A stretch of DNA of 64,000 nt, from positions 1 through 64,000 of the forward strand of contig NZ_VRLT01000021.1 in NCBI RefSeq assembly GCF_008017835.1, read 5' to 3'. Below are positions 27,566-35,649 of this stretch, in pieces (position 1 is the first letter of the stretch; each line of letters opens with the position of its first letter). This DNA comes from Mesonia sp. HuA40 (GTDB lineage Bacteria > Bacteroidota > Bacteroidia > Flavobacteriales > Flavobacteriaceae). The translations under genes and the position numbers were made by a program. The notes under the pieces were generated by a model. That model did no database searches, was not told the origin of the DNA, and saw only the letters and a program-made list of their open reading frames with translations.

Positions 27566-28714
27566 TTAAGGGTTTAGAGGCTTAAAAAATGTAAAATCAT
27601 AATTGGCTAAATTTGGGTGAAATATTTTAATCAAATCCATTAAGATTAAATCGGGTCGGTTGGGGCCCAATTCATAAAATAGCACCCCACCTGTTTCCCC
27701 AGTAGTTAAAGCAATAGTGTATACTTCTTTATTCTGATACGCGCTAAGCTGACTGTAATGTTGATTACTTTCAAGTAAGGCCTTGTAGCTTGTAAAACTA
27801 CCAGGAGAAATCCAAATGTTGGCATTTTGCGCATTTGCTAAAACCTCTTCTAAAGCCAGCGAGAGGCTTCCTTTTCCTTTGGTTTTTTCATAGACGTAAT
27901 TGGCGTTAGCGTCTTGAATTAGTTGTGCCTGCCACGAGTCTCCTGCAGGCGCATACCAAACATCTTTATATAAACTACCGCTTACAACTAAGGGTTTTGA
28001 AGTGGCTTTTTTAGCTATTTTTTTAGCGTTAAGGTAATTTGTCTCAATTTGATTAAAGATAGAGTCGGCTTGTTGCTCTTGATTTAATAAAACCCCAAAA
28101 AACTTAATCCACTCGGCTTTACCAAGAGGGGTTTCTTCTACCCAGTCTCCGTTATAAATAACAGGAATCCCATTGCGTTCTAAAGTACTGAATGATTTAT
28201 TGTTGGCATTGATAGCCGAAGCCACAACTGCGTCTGGTTGTGAAGCTAATACAAGCTCTGTATTTAACTGATTTTTATTTCCTACCTCTAAGACCTCACC
28301 ATTCTCTATTTTTGTTCGTACCGCCGGCGAAGAAATATAATTTAAGTTAGGAAAAGCAATGAGTTTGTCTAATTGTTTTAGGGATTCTAGTGCAGGAATA
28401 TGAGTAGTAGAGGTAACGATTAACCGATTTAATGTACGCGGTACAAAAGCATCATAAACTACACTGTCTGGAATATTGATTTTATTTTCGGCTATAGCAT
28501 AAATAAAATCTTTTTGCGCGTCGGGCCATGGTTGACTAACCGATAGCAAGGTGTAATTTTCGTATTTATTTACAGCAAATCCACTAGCATACTTTAATTT
28601 TAAAGTTTCGTTTTTGTTCTGAAGCGGTGGGGTAAAAGTAGCTGAAGCAGAAGTTTGCTTTTTACAACTTAATAGGCTTGTAAGAATTAAAACACAAAAA
28701 AAGAATTGACGCAT
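27566..28714 (-). CDS. btuF: Cobalamin-binding lipoprotein of the ABC importer
   Basis: A 382-residue lipoprotein with lipobox LLSC (Cys 17) and a periplasmic-binding fold of the BtuF/FhuD (class III) type. Seen: RTLNRLIVTSTTHIPALESL, PDAVVA, GIPVIYNGDWVEETPLGKAEWIKFFG, and the C-terminal VFYELGPNRPDLILMDLIKI-like end. It should hand the substrate to the permease. It is the first gene of a minus-strand unit and diverges from the riboswitch-btuB region. Its own leader is short and has no riboswitch. Confidence 0.84.
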   Translation of the reverse strand: MRQFFFCVLILTSLLSCKKQTSASATFTPPLQNKNETLKLKYASGFAVNKYENYTLLSVSQPWPDAQKDFIYAIAENKINIPDSVVYDAFVPRTLNRLIVTSTTHIPALESLKQLDKLIAFPNLNYISSPAVRTKIENGEVLEVGNKNQLNTELVLASQPDAVVASAINANNKSFSTLERNGIPVIYNGDWVEETPLGKAEWIKFFGVLLNQEQQADSIFNQIETNYLNAKKIAKKATSKPLVVSGSLYKDVWYAPAGDSWQAQLIQDANANYVYEKTKGKGSLSLALEEVLANAQNANIWISPGSFTSYKALLESNQHYSQLSAYQNKEVYTIALTTGETGGVLFYELGPNRPDLILMDLIKIFHPNLANYDFTFFKPLNP

Positions 28715-28730
28715 AGTTTTGAAATTTATG

Positions 28731-28738
28731 CAAAAGTA
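28731..28738 (-). promoter_or_regulatory. Promoter -7 element of btuF
   Basis: On the minus strand, TACTTTTG fits TAnnTTTG. The ATG follows after 16 nt, so the leader is about 10 nt long. There is no room for a riboswitch on the btuFCD transcript. Confidence 0.55.
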
Positions 28739-28779
28739 ATATTATTTAATTTTAACTACACCTCGCTTTAAAAAATGTT

Positions 28780-28787
28780 TATATTTG
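28780..28787 (+). promoter_or_regulatory. Promoter -7 element of the riboswitch-btuB transcript
   Basis: TATATTTG fits TAnnTTTG and ends just before the start of the cobalamin riboswitch. Confidence 0.55.
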
Positions 28788-28792
28788 CCCAA

Positions 28793-28985
28793 ATTTTGGT
28801 TAAAATCGAGATATCAATCCGGTTTTATTAAAAGGGAATTCCGTTAGAATCGGAAGCTGTTCCCGCAACTGTAAGCTTAGTTTTTTAACGCTTTATAAAT
28901 ATTTCTTCAATACCACTGTCGTTTAGATGGGAAGGTTTTTTATAAAGACGCAAGCCAGGAGACCTGCCAAAAGTAATTTTTTAAA
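28793..28985 (+). promoter_or_regulatory. Cobalamin riboswitch upstream of btuB
   Basis: The leader shows the conserved parts of the adenosylcobalamin riboswitch in order: GGTTTTAT..AAAGGGAATTCCG, AGCTGTTCCCGCAACTGTAA (28855-28874), ACCACTG (28912-28918), GGGAAGG (28929-28935) and the B12 box AGCCAGGAGACCTGCC (28953-28968). It ends about 30 nt before the btuB start, so control of translation or early transcription by bound B12 is expected. The outer boundaries are approximate. Confidence 0.93.
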
Positions 28986-29016
28986 TCAATTTGCTCGGGA
29001 TAAGCAAGTATAGGTT

Positions 29017-30846
29017 ATGAGGCAAAATTTATTTTTAATCTTACTTTTATTTTTAGGTTATGCTGGTCAAGCGCAAAAACGAGAACTTCTCGATTCTGTT
29101 GTGCTTAAAGCAAGCAATATTAGAACCCAATCTGTAGGCCAAAATATTGTCGAAATCAAGGGTAATGAGATAAAGAAGTACCGCCCGCAACTCACAGATG
29201 TACTAAATTTTGAAACGCCTATTTTTTTTAAAGAGAATGGTTTAGGTATGGTTTCTTCGCCTAGTTTTAGGGGTACAACGGCGCAGCAAACAGCGGTTTT
29301 ATGGAATGGTATAAACGTAAATTCTACTTTTTTGGGGCAAGTGGACTTTAATACTCTTTCGGCACATGGATATTCTGATATTTTGGTTCGATCTGGTGGT
29401 GGTTCGGCGCAATTAGGCTCGGGTGCAATTGGAGGAAGTGTTTTACTGCAAAATCAACTTGATTTTGATAAAGGCCATCAATTCTCTTTAAATTCGGCAT
29501 TAGGCAGTTTTACTACTTTTAACCAAAGTTTAGATTACCAGTGGTCCAATCAAAAATTTAGTGTACAAGTAGGAGGTAATTATGTGCGATCTGAAAATGA
29601 TTATCCATTTTTAAATTCTAATGCAAAGAATGAAAATGCAGCTTTTAATCATTTAAATTTATATCTCAACGCTTCTGTCAAGCTTAATAATTTTCATGAA
29701 TTTACTTTTTATGCAAATGCATTTGATAGCGAACGACATTTTCCTATTTTAGAATCTACACAAATCCGAACCAAATATCAGGATGAAAATTATAAAAGCC
29801 AAATTGCTTGGGAGTATGTAAAAGGTAAATGGAGTGCCAAAGCTCGCGGTGCATATTTACAAGAAAAGTATACCTATTTTCAAAACATAGAGCGGCCAAA
29901 TTTAAAAGATCACGGCACCGCCAAATCTTTAGTGAGTATACTTCAAACTGGTTTTAAACCGATTAAAAACTTGTATACAGAGGTGCGTTTAAATTTACGT
30001 AAAGATTGGGCAGAAGGTACAGCTATTTCTGCCGCTTCGCGCCAGATTAGCAAGGCTCATCTTTTTCTTAAACAACATCTTACTGCGAATTGGATTTATC
30101 AAGCTCAAGTAAGCTTGCAGCACACAGAAGATTTTAATATGCCAATACTTTATCAAATAGGGACCGATTTTCAATTAAACAAAAACCATAGTTTAAAAGC
30201 TAGTTTTTCAAAAAATTACCGAATACCTACTTTTAACGATTTATTTTGGCCCGGTGCTGGTAATTTAGATTTGAAACCAGAGACCTCAAGACAATTTGAA
30301 GCGAGTTATAGTTTTAAACACAAAAGATGGCAATTCGGTTTAACCGGATATAACATTAAAATAAGCGATATGATTAGGTGGTTGCCAGCCGAAGCTTCGA
30401 TATGGAAACCTATAAATACGCATAAAGTACGCACAAGAGGGATTGAAGGAAATGCAGCCTATAAAACTACCTTTAAAAAATTAGATGTTCAAGTAAAAAG
30501 TATCTATGCCTTTACCGATGCTACAAATTTAGTGACACGAAACACCCTTATTTATGTTCCTAAGCATAAGTTAACCGCTAAGTTAGACCTAATTTATAAA
30601 AACTGGAATTTCATTGCTCAAACCATTTATACTGGTAAAGTATATACCCAAACCAATAATAACGAAAAAACAGCTCTTAAGGCTTATCCTATTATCCAAA
30701 CCAGTTTAAGTTATACCTATTCAAATACTTTTAATTGGGAGTTAGGGGCACGGGTGCGCAACCTTAGCAATGAAAATTATTTTGTGGTTAATTATAAGCC
30801 AATGCCAGGAAGAAATTTTGAACTTTTTTTTAATTTAATTTTATAA
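29017..30846 (+). CDS. btuB: TonB-dependent vitamin B12 outer-membrane receptor
   Basis: A 609-residue outer-membrane receptor. A signal peptide (ending GQAQ, about 1-20) is followed by a plug domain (about 30-150). The plug contains LTDVLNFETPIFFKENG, PSFRGTTAQQTAVLWNGI and VRSGGGSAQLGSGAIGGSVLL. The C-terminal beta-barrel ends in an aromatic-rich strand (MPGRNFELFFNLIL). The B12 riboswitch in its leader fixes the substrate: binding of cobalamin outside, and TonB-driven passage into the periplasm, where BtuF takes over. The next gene, a BtuG-like lipoprotein, starts 11 nt later. Confidence 0.94.
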   Translation: MRQNLFLILLLFLGYAGQAQKRELLDSVVLKASNIRTQSVGQNIVEIKGNEIKKYRPQLTDVLNFETPIFFKENGLGMVSSPSFRGTTAQQTAVLWNGINVNSTFLGQVDFNTLSAHGYSDILVRSGGGSAQLGSGAIGGSVLLQNQLDFDKGHQFSLNSALGSFTTFNQSLDYQWSNQKFSVQVGGNYVRSENDYPFLNSNAKNENAAFNHLNLYLNASVKLNNFHEFTFYANAFDSERHFPILESTQIRTKYQDENYKSQIAWEYVKGKWSAKARGAYLQEKYTYFQNIERPNLKDHGTAKSLVSILQTGFKPIKNLYTEVRLNLRKDWAEGTAISAASRQISKAHLFLKQHLTANWIYQAQVSLQHTEDFNMPILYQIGTDFQLNKNHSLKASFSKNYRIPTFNDLFWPGAGNLDLKPETSRQFEASYSFKHKRWQFGLTGYNIKISDMIRWLPAEASIWKPINTHKVRTRGIEGNAAYKTTFKKLDVQVKSIYAFTDATNLVTRNTLIYVPKHKLTAKLDLIYKNWNFIAQTIYTGKVYTQTNNNEKTALKAYPIIQTSLSYTYSNTFNWELGARVRNLSNENYFVVNYKPMPGRNFELFFNLIL

Positions 30847-30857
30847 ATACAAATCTT

Positions 30858-31895
30858 ATGAAGCATTTTTTTAAATCTTGGATACTGCTAGTTGCGGTAA
30901 GTTTAACTATCATTTCTTGTAACAACGACGACGATAACTCGGGTTTGCCTACCCCACAAGGTAAGTACGATTTGGGCTATATTATTTCAAACGAAGGTAA
31001 TTTTGGTTCGCCCACCGCTAGTGTAAGTTTTCTAAGTGCCGATTTTGCAACTTTAGAAAATGGTATTTACGCCAATGCAAATAACGGGAATTCTTTAGGT
31101 GATGTACTCAATCATTTTACTACCAATGAGAACTTCGCATTTTTAGTACTTAACAATAGCAATAAAATAGAGGTGGTTAACCGATTTACTTTTGAAAAAG
31201 TAGCCACGATAAGTGAAGAAATTGAATTACCACGATTTGCTGCGGCAAATGATAATGTATTGTATATAAGCAACAGCGGTTCACAGTCGATTACGGTTTA
31301 TTCTTTAACTGATTTTAGTTTATTGCGTAAAATAGAATTGAACAAGAGTGTAGAGCAATTAGAACTAACAGACAACTATTTATTTGTTCAAAACGCTTCT
31401 TTTGGTACAGGGAAAGAAATAACACCAATAAAAGTATCAGACTTTAGTGTTGAGCAGGCCATAAATTTACCCGATAACATCAATGCCATAGAAGAGGAAG
31501 ACGATATTCTTTATGTTTTGCACCAATCAGGGGTAAGCAAGTTTAATATTAATTCAAAACAAAAAATTACTACCATTCCTTTTGCAGATGGTTTCACCGG
31601 GGTTTCAAAATTTGATGTTGAAGATAATTTTATTTATTTCACACAAGGGAGCAGCATTTACAAGAATGCCACCAATGCAAATATAATGACCGCAACCGCC
31701 TTGGTTGATACCAATGCAGACGGAGCAAGTTGGGGTGTTGGTTATGGATTTGCCGTAGAAGAAGATCATATTTTTTATACCGATGTTAATGGTTTTACCG
31801 AAAATAGTGATGTGATGATTTACAACCTAGAAGGTGAGCTTATTCAAAGTATAACCACAGGAATAGGGGCAAATGGAGTTGAGTTTAATGATTAA
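30858..31895 (+). CDS. BtuG-like surface B12-binding beta-propeller lipoprotein
   Basis: A 345-residue lipoprotein with lipobox IISC (Cys 21). The Cys is followed by NNDDD, which fits the Bacteroidota surface-export signal. The rest is a repeated beta-propeller of the YncE/DUF5074 type, with blades such as GDVLNHFTTNENFAFLVLNN, NNKIEVVNRFTFEKV and NVLYISNSGSQSITVYSL. In Bacteroides, BtuG proteins of this build sit on BtuB and catch cobalamin with very high affinity. The place directly after a riboswitch-controlled btuB makes the same role likely here. A terminator follows. Confidence 0.82.
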   Translation: MKHFFKSWILLVAVSLTIISCNNDDDNSGLPTPQGKYDLGYIISNEGNFGSPTASVSFLSADFATLENGIYANANNGNSLGDVLNHFTTNENFAFLVLNNSNKIEVVNRFTFEKVATISEEIELPRFAAANDNVLYISNSGSQSITVYSLTDFSLLRKIELNKSVEQLELTDNYLFVQNASFGTGKEITPIKVSDFSVEQAINLPDNINAIEEEDDILYVLHQSGVSKFNINSKQKITTIPFADGFTGVSKFDVEDNFIYFTQGSSIYKNATNANIMTATALVDTNADGASWGVGYGFAVEEDHIFYTDVNGFTENSDVMIYNLEGELIQSITTGIGANGVEFND

Positions 31896-31944
31896 TAATA
31901 TCCAGTTCGCTTAAATAACATTTGCAAGTAAATTGTAATGCATA

Positions 31945-31983
31945 AAAATCCCCTTTTTAGTTTATGGCTAAGAAGGGGATTTT
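31945..31983. terminator. Bidirectional terminator between btuG-like and S41 peptidase genes
   Basis: An 11-bp stem (AAAATCCCCTT / AAGGGGATTTT) lies between convergent genes, with A- and T-rich flanks. Confidence 0.85.
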
Positions 31984-32009
31984 ACTTAAATAAGGCTATT
32001 AAAAGTTCG

Positions 32010-33416
32010 TTACGGGAGTTCTTGAGCGCCAATAAACATTTTATTATAGTAGTTTGATTTTTGGTTACTATTATACAAATGTTTTACGTCAAATTCTCTT
32101 ACAATAGGAGTCGGTTTTCCAACACCAGAAATATCATCTAAAGCTGCTTTTAAAAGTGGTTCTTGTTCATCTCCTAAGACGCCTAAGTTCCCAAAATCTT
32201 CTTCAATAAAAAGCTGTGGTTCTATACCATTAAAATAATCGGTAAAACCGTTTTTATTGATAGATTTTAATACTAAAGGTTGCATAGCGTAACTGTGATT
32301 AATAGAAAGATTAGAACCATTTCTGGAATAGTTATCAGAATCGTATAAGGTTACTGAACCTTCAAATTTTCCTCGGGTACGATCGCCAATTTGTTTAACA
32401 TTTATATAGGGCTTTAAGCCGCTAATTAATAATTCGCTTGCCGATGCCGAGTTGGTTGTGGTAAGCACGTATACTTGATTTAAATTAAGGCTGTTTATAC
32501 TAGCGTCATTACTAAGTTTATTGTTGAAAAACCGTGGTACATCTTCAAAATTACTATTGTAACGTTGAGTAATAAAGAGTTCTTGGTTAAATTGACCGGT
32601 AATCATGCTGGCCAAATCATTACACATTTCAATACTTCCACCTGGGTTGTACCTTAAATCAACCACCAATTCTTGAATATTAGCCGCTTTAAATTCCGCG
32701 AAAGCTGTATTTAGTTCATTTTCAAAGCTGGTAACAAAACCATTATACATAAGATAGCCTACTGGGGTCTGACCGCTATTGATTATTTTAGTTAAAAAAA
32801 CTGGATTTTCGGTAAATTCTATTTTATTCAATTTTATTTGTTGGTCTAAACGCACTAACTGGCCTTGATTTATTGCTGCTAGTCCTATAGTAAAGCTATC
32901 TTGGTTTAGAAGTTCAAGGTAGTTGTCTTCAGTTAATTCAGTTTCATTTATCCTGTCAAAAAGCATTCCTCGAGAAACACCTTGATTGGCAGCGGGAGTA
33001 TTGGGTAAAACATAGCGCACATATCCAAATACACTGCTTGTTTCTGAGATTCTAACCAATCCGTATTCCATACCCGTGGTTAGGCTAATGTTGTTAAAGC
33101 TGTTTTCTAATGCTCTAAAGTCACTAACTATAAAACTAAAGCGATCTCTGTTACTCAATAAGCTTTCAAAAAATTGGATAGGATTAGCATCACCTTCTAA
33201 GAATGTGCGATAACTGGCATTATCATTAAAGTAATTGTTGGCTAATTGTGGCACATCTGGCTTGTATAAGTAAAATTGATTTAATCCTTTGTAAATAAAG
33301 TCATTTATCTCTACGCTAGAAGCTGGAATCACTTCGTCGTCTATATCTGAAAAACAGCCGGTTAAGCTTGTGAAGAGGCTTAGTAAAAATAGAGGGAAAT
33401 AAAGGTTTCTTTTCAT
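32010..33416 (-). CDS. S41-family peptidase lipoprotein
   Basis: A 468-residue lipoprotein with lipobox LTGC (Cys 21), followed by FSDIDDE. A helical N-terminal domain precedes a PDZ-like segment (about 130-190, with YVLPNTPAANQGVSRGMLFD) and an S41 C-terminal processing peptidase core (about 220-400). The core holds LVVDLRYNPGG, the nucleophile region LTTTNSASASELLISGL and GDRTRGKFEG with the candidate catalytic Lys. It probably degrades or processes envelope proteins. It diverges from the ECF sigma gene across a 105-bp region. Confidence 0.88.
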   Translation of the reverse strand: MKRNLYFPLFLLSLFTSLTGCFSDIDDEVIPASSVEINDFIYKGLNQFYLYKPDVPQLANNYFNDNASYRTFLEGDANPIQFFESLLSNRDRFSFIVSDFRALENSFNNISLTTGMEYGLVRISETSSVFGYVRYVLPNTPAANQGVSRGMLFDRINETELTEDNYLELLNQDSFTIGLAAINQGQLVRLDQQIKLNKIEFTENPVFLTKIINSGQTPVGYLMYNGFVTSFENELNTAFAEFKAANIQELVVDLRYNPGGSIEMCNDLASMITGQFNQELFITQRYNSNFEDVPRFFNNKLSNDASINSLNLNQVYVLTTTNSASASELLISGLKPYINVKQIGDRTRGKFEGSVTLYDSDNYSRNGSNLSINHSYAMQPLVLKSINKNGFTDYFNGIEPQLFIEEDFGNLGVLGDEQEPLLKAALDDISGVGKPTPIVREFDVKHLYNSNQKSNYYNKMFIGAQELP

Positions 33417-33471
33417 AGCTAGCTTTAATTTTATGTCTAAAGATAGCTACAAATTAAAAACAAATAGATTT

Positions 33472-33502
33472 TTGTAACAAAAAATATAGCGAATCGTTAC
33501 AA
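33472..33502 (+). promoter_or_regulatory. Putative ECF-type promoter, also an inverted repeat, upstream of the sigma gene
   Basis: TGTAAC (33473-33478) and CGTTAC (33495-33500) are separated by 16 nt. This resembles ECF promoters with an AAC -35 core and a CGT -10 core. The same bases form a 7-bp inverted repeat, TTGTAAC / GTTACAA. It ends 19 nt before the sigma gene and may mark self-regulation. Confidence 0.45.
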
Positions 33503-33521
33503 CTATACAAAGCAAAGTATT

Positions 33522-34037
33522 TTGAGCGAAAGAGAATTTTTAGAATTTATTACTAGCGTTAAAGATAAAATGTACCGCCTATCGCTACGCCTATTAATAT
33601 CAAAAGATGCCGCTCAAGATGCTACTCAAGAGGTGATTTTGAAATTGTGGAAAATCAAGACTAAATTAAAAGAGTATCAATCACCTGAGGCTTTTGCAAT
33701 GACTATGACCAAGAATTATAGTTATGATCAATTAAAGGCTAAACGCAATAATCAAGTACGCCTGGTGCATACCAATTATGAAAACAACCAACAGAGTTCT
33801 TTGCAGTGCCAAATAGAGGCTAAAGATGAACTCAGGCAGGTTCAAAAAATTATTAGTAATCTAAATGAACAAGAGCAAACTTTAATTCAATTGCGCGATG
33901 TCGAACAATATAGCTATGATGAAATGGAAAAAATAACCGGTTTAAAGCCTACGGCTATGCGCGTATGTTTATCGCGTGCTAGAAAAAAAATAAGAACTGC
34001 AATGCTAAAGCAACATGAATATGGAGTCAGAAAATAG
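33522..34037 (+). CDS. ECF RNA polymerase sigma factor
   Basis: A 171-residue ECF sigma factor. Region 2 (about 10-75) has KDMYRLSLRLL-like DKMYRLSLRLL, DATQEVILKLW and KNYSYDQLKAK. Region 4 (about 110-165) has LIQLRDVEQYSYDEMEKI, then MRVCLSRARKKIR. It starts at TTG; the first ATG is at codon 17, inside region 2, and would remove conserved residues. It overlaps the next gene by about 20 nt. The layout sigma, membrane protein, DUF4252, DUF4252 recurs in flavobacteria. The stimulus is not known. Confidence 0.9.
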   Translation: MSEREFLEFITSVKDKMYRLSLRLLISKDAAQDATQEVILKLWKIKTKLKEYQSPEAFAMTMTKNYSYDQLKAKRNNQVRLVHTNYENNQQSSLQCQIEAKDELRQVQKIISNLNEQEQTLIQLRDVEQYSYDEMEKITGLKPTAMRVCLSRARKKIRTAMLKQHEYGVRK

Positions 34038-34470
34038 GATAGAAGAATTGATTGATAAATATCTAGAAGCCGAAACAAGCCTTGAAGAAGAATCGGTTTT
34101 AAGAGCATATTTTAAAGAAGAATCGGTTGCGCCACACTTAGTTGAATATAAGCCTATTTTTAGCTGGCAGGAGGTGACAAGGCAAGAGAAATATATAGAA
34201 CCATTACCGCAACTGAAGGTAGAGAAAAAGTGGTATTACCATCAGATTGCAGCGGTGCTTATTATTGGTTTTATGGCGTTGGGAGGCTTTTTTTTCTGGC
34301 CACAACCCCAAAAAGAAAAAGTGCCTTATGCTAATCAGAAATTGGCCTACGAAAATTCAAAAGATTTATTGGCTTTGCTGCCTGAAGCGCTCAAAGCTAG
34401 TCGAACAAAATTGAATTATATTAAAGTATTGCCAACAACCACAGAAAAAATTATTAAAATTAAAGATTAA
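34015..34470 (+). CDS. Probable anti-sigma-like single-pass membrane protein
   Basis: A 151-residue protein. The cytoplasmic N-terminal part (about 1-75) is acidic and helical (ENRIEELIDKYLEAETSLEEE). One membrane helix follows (about 78-97, IAAVLIIGFMALGGFFFW), then a 50-residue periplasmic tail. The N-terminal helix with Y-x-x-GE/AET-like spacing and the single helix fit small anti-sigma factors of Bacteroidota. The tight overlap with the sigma gene supports this. No zinc-binding HxxxCxxC motif is present. The second ATG (34021) is an equally good start. Confidence 0.7.
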   Translation: MNMESENRIEELIDKYLEAETSLEEESVLRAYFKEESVAPHLVEYKPIFSWQEVTRQEKYIEPLPQLKVEKKWYYHQIAAVLIIGFMALGGFFFWPQPQKEKVPYANQKLAYENSKDLLALLPEALKASRTKLNYIKVLPTTTEKIIKIKD

Positions 34471-34477
34471 AGAAACT

Positions 34478-35002
34478 ATGAAAACTAAAACTGTATTTCT
34501 ATTGGCCTTTTGTTTTTACCCTATCTTAAATTGGGGACAAGCCAACTTTACCAAGTATGAATCGATGAAAGAGGTAAGCGCTATGGTGATTACCCAGAAT
34601 ATGTTTAAACTGCTATCTGAAATAGACTTAGATACGCAAGATCAAGAAACCCAAGCTTATATTGATTTAATTGAAAACCTTAATGATATTAAAGTGTTAA
34701 CCACTAACAATGTAGAAATTGGTACAGAAATGAATACTGATTTCAATACTTATGTTGAATCCAGCCAGATAGAGGAACTTATGCGCTTTAAAGAGAAGAG
34801 TATGCAAGTAAAGTTTTACTCTAAACCAGGAAGTCAAGAGGGTTTTGTAAGTGAGTTATTAATGCTTATGACAGGGCAGGAAGAAGGAGAGCCTATTACT
34901 GTAGTAATGAGTATTCAAGGAGACATAGATTTAAAACAAGTTTCAAAATTAGCCAATGATCTAAAGGTTCCTGGGGCTAAGCAATTAAAAAATATTAAAT
35001 AA
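34478..35002 (+). CDS. DUF4252 secreted protein
   Basis: A 174-residue protein with a signal peptide (about 1-21, ending NWGQ) and a DUF4252 domain. Seen: VSAMVITQNMFKLLSEIDLD, the central LIENLNDIKVLTTNN, and the end IQGDIDLKQVSKLANDLKVP. It lacks a lipobox, so it is periplasmic or exported. It is part of the sigma operon, 7 nt after the preceding gene. The family occurs nearly always with this sigma factor, but its role is unknown. Confidence 0.85.
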   Translation: MKTKTVFLLAFCFYPILNWGQANFTKYESMKEVSAMVITQNMFKLLSEIDLDTQDQETQAYIDLIENLNDIKVLTTNNVEIGTEMNTDFNTYVESSQIEELMRFKEKSMQVKFYSKPGSQEGFVSELLMLMTGQEEGEPITVVMSIQGDIDLKQVSKLANDLKVPGAKQLKNIK

Positions 35003-35003
35003 T

Positions 35004-35561
35004 ATGAAAGTAGTTTTTCAAATATTCTTATTCTTGTTTTTAGGCGTACAACTTAGTAGCTGTAATCAAGAACCTACTTTGCAAAAGTATTTTGTAAACC
35101 ATCAAAATGATGAAGGCTATGTAATGGTAGATTTACCAGCTAGTATGTTTTTGAGTTTCAACGATGAGTTGGCCAGCGCAGATCAAGAAGCGATAGAGAG
35201 CGTAAAAAAAGTTAGTGTATTAGCCTATCCGTTAAACGGAACTAATACGGCTAATTATGAAACTGAGGTTGCTATTTTAAACAAAATATTATCCCAAGAG
35301 AAATATAAATTACTTATGAAAATTGGAAATACTACTAAAGGTATGCGAATAGCTTATTTGGGAGAAGAAAAAGCTATTGATGAGGTGGTTTTTTTTGGTA
35401 ATGATGGCGAAAAAGGATTTATTGTGGCTCGGGTTTTGGGTAAAAAGATGAATGTTGGCGAGCTAATGAAGCTGGTAGGGAAATTAGAAAATGGAGATAT
35501 AAAATTAAATCTTAAACAATTTGAAGAAACACTAGAATCCCTAGATGAAATTGAATCTTAA
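35004..35561 (+). CDS. DUF4252 lipoprotein
   Basis: A 185-residue lipoprotein with lipobox LSSC (Cys 20). The DUF4252-like body has GYVMVDLPASMFLSF, SVKKVSVLAYPLN and the regulatory-looking end FIVARVLGKKMNVGELMKLVGKLE. It follows the other DUF4252 gene by 1 nt and ends the operon at a hairpin. The two are probable paralogues, one soluble and one lipid-anchored. Confidence 0.84.
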   Translation: MKVVFQIFLFLFLGVQLSSCNQEPTLQKYFVNHQNDEGYVMVDLPASMFLSFNDELASADQEAIESVKKVSVLAYPLNGTNTANYETEVAILNKILSQEKYKLLMKIGNTTKGMRIAYLGEEKAIDEVVFFGNDGEKGFIVARVLGKKMNVGELMKLVGKLENGDIKLNLKQFEETLESLDEIES

Positions 35562-35574
35562 TTTAATACCAAAT

Positions 35575-35608
35575 AAAAAAGCCCGTTTTGCATAAAACTG
35601 GCTTTTTT
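35575..35608. terminator. Terminator after the sigma-DUF4252 operon
   Basis: AAAAAAGCC-C-GTTTT pairs with AAAAC-T-GGCTTTTTT, with one internal mismatch. The 4-nt loop and T-run are clear. It lies between the sigma operon and convergent hemN. Confidence 0.8.
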
Positions 35609-35649
35609 TTCAAACTAATTAAACTCAACTTAACTCAAAAATATAAAAT

